Assembly: GCF_901709675.1 (NCBI RefSeq)
Contig: NC_051088.1
Coordinates: 20,744,693 to 20,808,692, forward strand
Direction of reading: 5' to 3'
Source: Syngnathus acus
Lineage: Eukaryota; Chordata; Actinopteri; Syngnathiformes; Syngnathidae
DNA length: 64,000 bases
Made by a program: the position numbers and the translations under genes. Below are positions 55,942-64,000 of this stretch, piece by piece; position 1 is the stretch's first letter, and every line of letters starts with the position of its first letter. The notes under the pieces are model-generated. The model searched no databases, had not been told where the DNA came from, and saw nothing but the letters and a program-made list of their open reading frames with translations.

Positions 55942-58900
55942 CTGCAGGGGAGACACACAAAGACAGAGAGAAACATTTATTGAGATATTTTACCCAGCAC
56001 ACAATTGCATTTTCCTCAGAATCAAAACATTTATTTTTCTGTGGACCTTTATCCAATTACTCATAGGAGAGAGACAAATCTCTACTCCGCAGGTCAGTGT
56101 TTGGATGCACAGTTCAGTTGTATTCCATATGGAAAACATGAAAACAATCTGCATGCACAGATGCTCAAATTGCCCATCAGAAATGAAGTAGCGGAAATGA
56201 TGGCCCAGTTGTATAAAACCAACTGAAACAGAAATTATAATTGCTGCAAACAAACGTAATGTCTTCTCAAAACCTGAGCTGCCCAAACAGAGTGCCTGAC
56301 ATAAAACATATGCAGCACAAACTCGTGCTGTGTCCAAATTCACAGACTGTGATCTCTGAAAGCCAGTTTTTCGGCCGCAGTACGTCACAACCCGATCACA
56401 ATTGGTATCTAAATACAGATTAATCTCTTTCCCTCCATGAAATCTCAAATAATACATGCACAAAATACAAATACATATTTTATGTGTAAAATACGGGTGT
56501 CCTGAGAGAAAATGTAACCGGAGCTGTGGTGAAAGTGATTCCTAAATATTATTTAAAATTTCAAATAGGGCTTAAGAACCCTTACGAATGGCTTTTTGAT
56601 CCTGCCCACAACCAGCTAATAAATTAAATGGAAAAATAATTTTGACAATAGCTTTATAGTTTTTTCTTCGGGAAGGAGTCGTGTCACTTGGGGAGTGTCA
56701 TGGGATAAAAATCCAGCCTACGGCAGAAGGGGGCGCTGCCGTATAATTTGTAACCTACGTCCAATAGCTAGTAAAAGTAAAAGCATTTTAAATGTTGACT
56801 GTCTTTATGTGTAAAAGTGAGTATATATACTTTGTCCATTCATGTCAAACGCATATGTGATTGAGACAGATAAGAGCAGGTGTCTTTAATATGTACCTAA
56901 AGTTGTGGCCAGTGTGTCTTAGCAGCATCTAAAAATAATTGTTTATTCAATGTTGCCACGGAAACCATCTCTCCTGAGAGGGGAGGGGCCAGCCGCGAGG
57001 TCACACGGTGGCAGACAGAATGACATCACCGTTTTCTCTCATCCCAGATGCACGTTTAAATTGTGGCACCACTTCCTGCAGACAATTACTGGAAATGTCC
57101 CCACTGAGCTCACATGTGGCAGGAAATGACAAACATTGCCAGATCGTCACTAATGATTGCACACAAAAAAATCCCTGAACCAGGTTGGGTGAGTGAGGAG
57201 GCTATCTCCAGCGTGGTGATGTTCTTCTCAGCTAAGAACTGTCAGGGGTTCAGGGTATTTGATATGGTAAAGCAGCCTGGCACAACTCTCACATCATCTC
57301 GTGCACTGAATAAGGCGGACATTGCTGGATCTCTTGGGAAATGCGCTAATTGATCAACTGGCCCACATTAGAAGGGAAAACTTGTTGTTTGCAGAGCTTC
57401 AGACTTCCCCTGAATGCATTTTGCTCCTAAATGTGGAGACAGTGCCAGTCCATTACTCGCACGTGGGCGATCAGTGCATTTTCTAAGCATGAATGAATGA
57501 AAGAAAGTACACAAATAATCTCTGTGTTATTGATTTTCCGAAGTGGTGTACCGTGACATTTTTTCCAATGTGAAATATGCGCCTTGGTACAATGAAGGTT
57601 TGGAAAGAGTAGTTTACGTCACTCAACGGAACAGACGGATGAGGTCAAGCTTGCATTGCTGGTTTGTATCCGGTCTGCGTTAATGCTCCACTGGCGCTTG
57701 GACTGGCAGATATCTGAGTGGTTAGCAGATTTATATCCTCATATGAAGGCGGCCTGATTCTGAAATGAGGACATCTTTGATTCCATGTATTTTCTTTTCC
57801 TCTTTGCGCTGACACGATATATGTATATCCCAATTGAGCAAAAAATTGGGACTGTCACTTCAACCATGCAATGTAAATCCATCCTCGGGCTACTACTCGC
57901 TTTAGTTTTAACCATAATGATAAACAAAGTGTTCTGGATAACATTCTGACAGCTTTGTTGTTTTAATAGCAACACATTACAGTCTGTGGTGACTGACGAT
58001 TAATGTCACAATTAAATGTAACAGTGGAAGAAGAAGAAAGGAAAAAGCAACATTTAAAATTACTGTGGATTCTGACCGCAAAAGGAGTTTATCCTGTTTG
58101 TGTTGCTTGCCAGGACATAATGTCAGCACTTGGCAAGTGATTTCGCACTGCAAAGATGTCACACTATTTATAACGCAGAACAAGTTTGAAACCAGTATGT
58201 CCCGAATGTATGTATATGAATGTGCTAACTGTGTGTGGTTGCGTAGCACACAGGCAATAACAAGTGATTCCCCTGCTGCAAGATGGAGGGGAGTAAAGTA
58301 TTGGACAATCAGAGACGTGAAAACAAAACAAAAAAACATGCAGAACAGAACCAGGAAGTGGTGCTACATAGCGCAACTACTACATTGCAAATGTGGGAGC
58401 TCTGAAGAAGTACTTGACCAAAGCGCCAAAGTATTTCTCGGGAAATTTGATAGGCCGTGCAGGAGGCTCCTTTGCTCCCCTGGGAGACTCCCACTTGCTT
58501 GAGTGGCACCAAAATGGTGGAAGAGAAGGAGGGGCTTGGCGTGGCATTACGACCACTTTGTATTTGAGGGCAAGACTTCTTCAGAGCTCCGGGGACTGAT
58601 GAAAGAAAGCTTTAAAAAGAGCAAACCTGATTGGCTTGGGCTGTTGCTGCGTAGGGGACACTTGTGGCTGGAGTTGTTGCTGCAGAGACAGTAGCAGGCG
58701 TAGCACTGTACATCATTGGGACTTTGTTTTGAGGATGAGAAAGAGCAGGGCGAGAGCGCAAGAGTTGGTGCAGTATGACAGTCATGGAAACAGGCGTGTC
58801 ACGTGCGTGTCAGTGTTGTTGTTTGTTTGTTGTTGTCGCAGATGGCGGTGGTAATGGCGGCGGATGTTACAGTGAGCCGGCAAGCCGTCGTTAGGGTTAC

Positions 58901-61900
58901 ACCAGCAGATGGCATGCAACCATTCACAAGGCAAAGCGAGGAAGAGGAAGGAAAAGAAAACAAGAGAAAAAAAAAACCCATGAGGATAAAAGAGGAGACA
59001 AGCAGATTACAATCACAAGTTAGGATCGAGGACTGAGTCAGTTGCCATGAGTGACTCAAGAGTTTCACTTACTAGCTCTCTTCGTGGAACTAGCAACCCT
59101 GATTTCAGGCTTACCATCCTCAGAGACCCTGCTTTCTGGAATACCCCCCAGCTCATCTTTGCAAAAATTCTGCTTCATTCAGCCTTTACTCATGATTTGT
59201 TAGCGTGGACATATTTTTATTCCCATCCTGCCCCAAGAAAGCTAAGAGTCCCTCTGAGTATCTAATTGAAGTTCTCTGATCAACAACTTAACAAGGCAAC
59301 GCCTCTGTGTTTAAAACAAAACAATACGACCACTCGAAGTTTGGTTTACGCTGAAATTAAATCGTCCAACAACATGCAATTATCATCCGCAGTTGTTCCA
59401 TGTAGTGAATGTGCGTGTGGGTGCCTGGCTGTGTGTGAGCTAAGAGAAAAAACAAAACGTAAGTGAAGGCCAGAACCTACCAAGACTGCTAGCAGGCGTC
59501 ATGCACAGGACTGACCCTGGTGTTTTCATGCAAAGAGAAAAGAGGGAGTGGGGAGGGCGTATGAATTAATTGACACAGAGGAGAGCCACAGATTAGACAA
59601 AGTTACAGTGTTGATGGAATGCAAGCAGAGGGGTTCCCGCTGACCAAGTCGATTAGCAACAAAATGTGCAGCCAAACATCAGCAAGGCCAAGCCTCATCA
59701 TTTAGCTAAGGTGACTTAAACAGCTCCTTTAATTATAGAGCTGTACTAGATCTCTGCCGGATTGTTTGAATATTATATTTTAAATCCAATCTGCAGCCAT
59801 ACTTGAAAATGAAGATGGTGCTTTCCTCTTATACACAATATCACATTGAACCTGATATTCGTCCACCAAAAGCCCACCCATCACCCATCTGGCATGAAAG
59901 CACAAACCTGATTGCAGATGGGCATGGTTTCATGTTTTAGCCACAGTTCGGCTGACTCAGCTGGACCATCAAGGTGAGACTTCTACGAAGGGCGTAACTG
60001 AGCTCATAGCGTTGAAATGAAAACTCACGATGGTCCTCGAAATACTTGACATGATAACGCTATCGGTAGCTTCTTACTCATAGAGACACAACATTCAAGC
60101 CCTAATTGACGTATTTACTAAATAAGAAAGGGTTCAATGTAAGAAGCCAAAGGACCTCGTGACTGTGTGTCACTGAGGCTTTTCACTGGTACTTCAGTAC
60201 AGTCTGTGGTTCCCCCAAAATGGCCCATAGTAACTTGTCTACCCTGTCTTCACTTACCTGTGGGAAAGAAAGCATGCTGCTGGAGCTGTGCGTTGGCCAG
60301 AGCCTGCTGATAGTGCAAGACACTGGGGTTAAATACGGAGTTTGCACCATTGCTCTTCTCCAGTGCCGCTCTCTTTGGTAGTGGATGAAGGACGCTGTGG
60401 GGAAACGCCTGGCCACCGGGAAAAACAAACACGAGCACACCATTTATACGAGGAAAAATCAACAAGGAAATTGCAACTCTACAGTCTGATTATGCTCAAC
60501 GTATAAAGGCAAAAAAAATGGACAAGAAACTACATCCTAGCAAGAATATTCAGAAAATTGTACAGATAGAATTACTTTATCATTAAACTCTTTTCATTAA
60601 TATAAAGCTGCAATTGCCACTGGTGTACGTTAATAGACTATGAAAGTTCCAAGTGCATTACAGCGTTTCACAAAAGCAAAAGAGCCAACTTAAACTTTGT
60701 GAGTGGCTACAGTACAATTAAAGAAGCTACATGCAAAGCAAAAGGTGAAAGGTCAAAGTACCAGGTCTACAGTTGCCTCGAGGGGTCGCTTCATTGCTTT
60801 GGCAGTCGACTGAGTCTTTAATTAGCAGGCAGCGAGCACATGATGGCAGTGGGCCAATGGGATCAAGCGTATTAACATACAGGTAACAGCAAGCAGAGGT
60901 GCATCATGGGGGACGGCATTGCATTGTGGATAGGTGAGAAGGAAAAAAACAAAAAAGAATCTGAATGCAAGTATACCGCATACAAAACAATAGGCATGCA
61001 CATCAACAAAAAACTCTTTGGTCTAAACATTTGCTACTTTTTGAATTAGTTCAAACATTTAGAGTGACAAAAGCGAGGCTGTTGTCGGTCATTACGACTG
61101 GACAAACAATTTAGTGGCGAGACTAACTACAACTTTTGACAGCGACAAAATGCATCAGGATGAATACAAACCGGAACTAGATTTGTTTTTCGGATGATGT
61201 GAGGTAGTTGTTTGTTCAAGCCATCCCGCAGCGTGTACTCGATTGTGATTTAATTCAATCATTTCATGTGGAGCGCTGTTTATTCTCCAAGAAATATTTG
61301 GGCGGCAGTATCACAGTTCTATCAAGTAGCAAGACAAAGTTGGCCGTGCAATGATGACCCCATCTAAAAGAGATGGGATTCAAAAGGGGGTCCGTGCGGA
61401 CGCCTTGGTGTGTTGTGTGCAAATTGCATCACAATATCGTACTGATGTGCTGTGGCATGAATAAACAGTGAGATTAGTTCATAATGGAGGATGGAGCTCG
61501 GCCATGAAATGAGAAGCAAAGGCGGCAGCACACCACAGCGTATGAGCGAGCTCTTGGCAAGCGACAAAGACTGTGGCACACTCAAACGACACCCAAAACA
61601 GAAAAAATCCACTTTCGTTTTCCTGTTTTAGATTACTAACGTGATCTATGGATAGTGACCTTTACAACGGCAAAGTAATAATGGTTTCATGGCTCTGGCT
61701 CAAAGACAATTGGATGAAAGGTGCTGACTAAACAACTCAACCCAAGGTTAACCTCACTCACCTCCAGCACGGCATCTAACTGCGGCTGGCTGAATGTACA
61801 ATTCAAGTTGATAAGATGGGGCACATGAGGACCACGTTGTAAAGTGAAGAGGATGAACAGAAATGGGGGACTTAATGAGCAAAGGGACTGTGCAAATAGA

Positions 61901-63923
61901 TTGCACCGAGGGGTCGCCGCTTTGTCCCAAGTGGCCTTAGCTTCGGATTTCGTGTTCCAGCCGCTTTGCCTAGCCCACAGGTGTCAAACCCAAGGCCCGG
62001 GGGCCAGATACGGCCCGCCACATCATTTTATGTGGCCCGCGAAGACAAATTCGTGTGTCATTACTAGAATTGCAAATTGTCTTCACTTTTAATATCTTTT
62101 TTTTTTTAAATATTTGACCAGTTTTTACTCGTCTGATTTGAAAACGGGTTATTTGTCAGTTTGTTTTGTACCTTTTACTGTATATAATATGAGGTGCTCA
62201 TACATTTATTTGGGTTGACAGTCATAATGGCCCTCCGAAAGAAGCTATGATTACAATGCGGCCCGCGAAAAAAATACGTTTGACACCCCTGGCCTAGCCC
62301 ATGATGGAGGACGGGGACAGGGAGAGCAAAGCAGCAATGACGTTTGCCAGTGAGTTAACGTGCCGGGAAGGGAAAAACAGACAGGCGTTAAAGAAAGTGC
62401 AGCGGCTAACGGGAGTGCTATAAAGAGCCTGGGAGAGGGCGAGGCTAACGCTAACACGCATGTCCACCATTTTGCCAACATTTCCACCTGTCTCTTGGCC
62501 AGCCTAGCTGGGGGAAGTGATGTGACTTTCTCATCCATCCTTGATTTCATTAGTACTGAACTGCTGAGCGCTGAACTCATCAAGAACAGGGAGTGGTAAC
62601 GGGAGGGGTGGGGGGTGCTTTATGTACTGTCTGAACCCAAGGGCATTGTACAATAAAAAAAAATGCTCAGATTGTTTATGCAGTGTTATTTTTGAAAGGA
62701 CCTCACTTTGGGAGGATCATTGTCAGTGGACTGTACACTGGAACCTACTGGAATGAACTTGCAGAGGTGGGCGGGTGCTTGATACAGTAATGACAAAACA
62801 GGGCTCCACATTTAATGTTACTGTGGGGGCATCACAAATGTGTGTGCGAGAGAGAATGTATTCAATTTAAAGGCGATGATGCATCTGTTACCATGTGAAT
62901 GCTACGTACATTACTGTGCAAATGGACCGCATTGTTATTTTAGAAAATTACATAATATGCCTTGGTTAAATAAATGAACATAATAGAAGATGTGTGTTTA
63001 TTTGTTTGGTGTCGTTATGATTCTGACATGGATGTTTTCATAGTCAGTAACACCCAAAAGGGACCATGAAATCCTCTAAAAGTACTTACTTATGGATTCT
63101 TGAAATTATTTCTGTATCTTTTGCACGATCCAAGATCCTAATATCCATCCATTTCTTATTTGAACCGCTTTTGTACTCTTTAATTATGTCAATATTAATT
63201 CTGTCCTATAAATTAATCAAACAAAACGACTAGCTTACAACTTTTGCACTGTACAGTAGGGCTGCACGATTTCGGAAAAGCATGCAATATAGATGGGTGT
63301 TGAGTATTGCGCAACATGTACCCAAAGAAATGACACTTTATGATCAAGTGAAAGAAATATATATTTTTTTATGTTAGCGCATTAATTGTAGTACCTTAAC
63401 ATTTGAGTTAGTAATGCCCCTAGATACCGATCTCTTATTGGATAACAATGTGGATTCAAGGATGCATCTGATTGGTCTATGTTTGATGCATTAAAGCAAA
63501 GATTCCATTAGAAATTTCTTGCACGTCTTTGCATGTGCCGTTATCGCGACAACAATAGTTTTATGCAGCCTGACTGTACAGTATAGCTTCTATATGTTTT
63601 ATATCACAAAGCTACGCTCTATTGCAATGGCAAACATTTGTGAATCGAGACTGCGCTCTCACCATGGCCGCTGTCGTAGCGACGGCTTGCGCAGCCACTG
63701 CCGTCTGGTTGGCTTGGTGTTGGGTAGCCTTGATCTTAGCCTGCAGATGGGCCGGCGGGTGGAAGTACTTGCACTTCTCACGGGAACAACGGCTTTTGAT
63801 GTAGTCCATGCAGACAGTGACCGTATTGTCACTGGTGTCGATCATGGGGCTGTCACACGGGTGGGCAAAGCGGCAGTCGGTCTCGCCTCGAGCACAGTTG
63901 CCCCGCTGGAACTCACGACAAAC
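55927..63923 (-). CDS. mbnl2: Muscleblind-like splicing regulator 2, 3' half (5' part beyond the window)
   Basis: An RNA-binding protein that recognises YGCY motifs through CCCH zinc fingers and controls developmental alternative splicing, localisation and polyadenylation. Exons seen, in order: 63923-63663 (zinc fingers 3 and 4), 60815-60762 (54 nt), 60408-60258, 59516-59481 (36 nt), 58721-58627 (95 nt), 55941-55927 plus UTR. They are all phase-consistent and give 203 residues when all are included. Finger 3 is CX7CX6CX3H ([14 protein letters not shown]); finger 4 is CX7CX4CX3H ([14 protein letters not shown]). [20 protein letters not shown] and the IILK end identify MBNL2 rather than MBNL1 or MBNL3. 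Fingers 1-2 and the start codon lie beyond the right edge. Confidence 0.94.
55942..58626 (-). other. mbnl2 last intron
   Basis: A 2.7 kb intron before the terminal exon. It contains a CTCF-like GCAGAAGGGGGCGCT at about 56723-56737 and no recognised exon or mobile element. Confidence 0.65.
58627..58721 (-). CDS. mbnl2: mbnl2 95-nt alternative exon
   Basis: The exon is 95 nt, the size known for the equivalent MBNL1/MBNL2 exon. It encodes [20 protein letters not shown] and on to ANQ. The acceptor is CAAAG and the donor GTTTGC. Because 95 is not a multiple of three, its inclusion decides which frame of the last exon is used. Confidence 0.92.
59481..59516 (-). CDS. mbnl2: mbnl2 36-nt cassette exon
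   Basis: An exactly 36-nt exon encoding [12 protein letters not shown], the fish counterpart of the known [12 protein letters not shown] cassette of MBNL1/2. The acceptor is ACACCAG and the donor GTAGGT. Its length in threes lets it be included or skipped without a frame change. It is too short to be listed as an open frame. Confidence 0.92.
60258..60408 (-). CDS. mbnl2: mbnl2 constitutive linker exon (151 nt)
   Basis: Encodes [20 protein letters not shown] through [14 protein letters not shown] to LQQHAFFPT, the conserved linker C-terminal to the fingers. The LPKR segment forms part of the basic localisation signal. The acceptor is GTGGCCAG and the donor GTAAGT. It starts in phase 0 and ends in phase 1. 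Confidence 0.93.
60762..60815 (-). CDS. mbnl2: mbnl2 54-nt alternative exon (nuclear-localisation exon)
   Basis: An exactly 54-nt exon encoding [18 protein letters not shown], the counterpart of the mammalian TQSAVKSLKRPLEATFDL exon. Its KRPLE motif, joined to the next exon, controls nuclear accumulation. The acceptor is ATTAAAG and the donor GTACTT, a weak site typical of a regulated exon. The 90 bp upstream on the minus strand carry at least eight YGCY muscleblind-binding motifs. Confidence 0.93.
60816..60906 (-). promoter_or_regulatory. mbnl2: Candidate splicing-regulatory element upstream of the mbnl2 54-nt exon
   Basis: On the minus strand, at least eight YGCY tetramers occur in about 90 nt immediately before the 54-nt exon, with GTGCTCGCTGCCTGCT densest next to the acceptor. 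MBNL proteins bind YGCY and are known to repress their own equivalent exon from this position. The density is seen; the regulation is inferred from the family. Confidence 0.6.
61976..62291 (-). mobile_element. hAT-like MITE, copy 3
   Basis: A 316-bp element in inverted orientation relative to copies 1 and 2, with right end TTTGACACCCCTG and left end CACAGGTGTCAAA. The 8-bp flanks GCCTAGCC at 61968-61975 and 62292-62299 are identical, a perfect hAT-type target duplication, so this looks the youngest of the three. No coding capacity. Confidence 0.93.
63663..63923 (-). CDS. mbnl2: mbnl2 zinc-finger 3/4 exon (261 nt)
   Basis: A phase-0 exon of 87 codons beginning [10 protein letters not shown]. 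It contains both distal CCCH fingers and the [18 protein letters not shown] linker, then an Ala/Val/Thr-rich stretch ending in Met. The acceptor TGTTCAG and the donor GTGAGA are good. These fingers bind paired YGCY sites in pre-mRNA. The next upstream exon lies past position 64000. Confidence 0.95.
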
Positions 63924-64000
63924 CTGAACACGCATACAAATATGAAAAGATACAGGAATTGACAGAGAGAAAAAAAAAAAAGTTAATGCTTGCAAAAACT

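Larger units (their letters stand above)
60816..63662 (-). other. mbnl2 intron between the zinc-finger exon and the 54-nt exon
   Basis: A 2.85 kb intron. Apart from the YGCY-rich element at its 3' end, it contains hAT-like MITE copy 3 (61976-62291) and a short remnant near 63258-63300 (AGGGCTGCACGATTTCGG, a common fish transposon-end sequence). I see no further exon. Confidence 0.7.

Overview
The window is vertebrate nuclear DNA from a teleost fish, most likely a spiny-rayed (percomorph-type) species. The evidence is intron-split genes with GT-AG junctions, vertebrate gene families carrying fish-type sequence differences, and several kinds of fish interspersed repeat. The species cannot be fixed from the sequence alone. 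I re-derived the exon structures by joining splice sites in phase, including exons of 13 to 54 nt.

Layout. (1) 1-2150: non-coding upstream DNA with a CTCF-like motif and a long GATA microsatellite. (2) 2356-21116 (+): complete amyloid precursor protein gene, appa type, in 17 coding exons with a Kunitz exon and a 9.9 kb first intron; its 3'UTR runs to about 23.26 kb. (3) 24.2-25.8 kb (+): atp5pf, ATP synthase coupling factor 6. (4) 27443-35533 (-): jam2, junctional adhesion molecule, 10 coding exons. (5) 39566-43688 (-): mrpl39, mitochondrial ribosomal protein L39, 9 exons. (6) 45764-52046 (-): rap2a, a Ras-family GTPase in two exons. (7) 53.1 kb to beyond the right edge (-): the 3' half of mbnl2, a muscleblind splicing regulator, with its alternative 54-, 36- and 95-nt exons and a last exon readable in two frames.

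The genes are housekeeping, adhesion and signalling genes, not a pathway. appa, atp5pf, jam2 and mrpl39 match the neighbourhood of human 21q21; mbnl2 followed by rap2a, on the same strand, matches human 13q32. The window therefore spans a junction between two vertebrate synteny blocks, at about 43.9-44.9 kb.

Mobile DNA lies in introns and intergenic gaps. It includes three hAT-like non-autonomous elements with 8-bp target duplications, an older hAT element with a BED-finger remnant, a solo LTR with a 5-bp target duplication, tRNA-derived repeat pieces and an RTE-like LINE tail. I found no CRISPR array, bacterial operon or previously undescribed multi-gene system. The most notable signals are an eight-residue extension near the amino end of the amyloid-beta segment and the complete, phase-consistent alternative splicing architecture of mbnl2.
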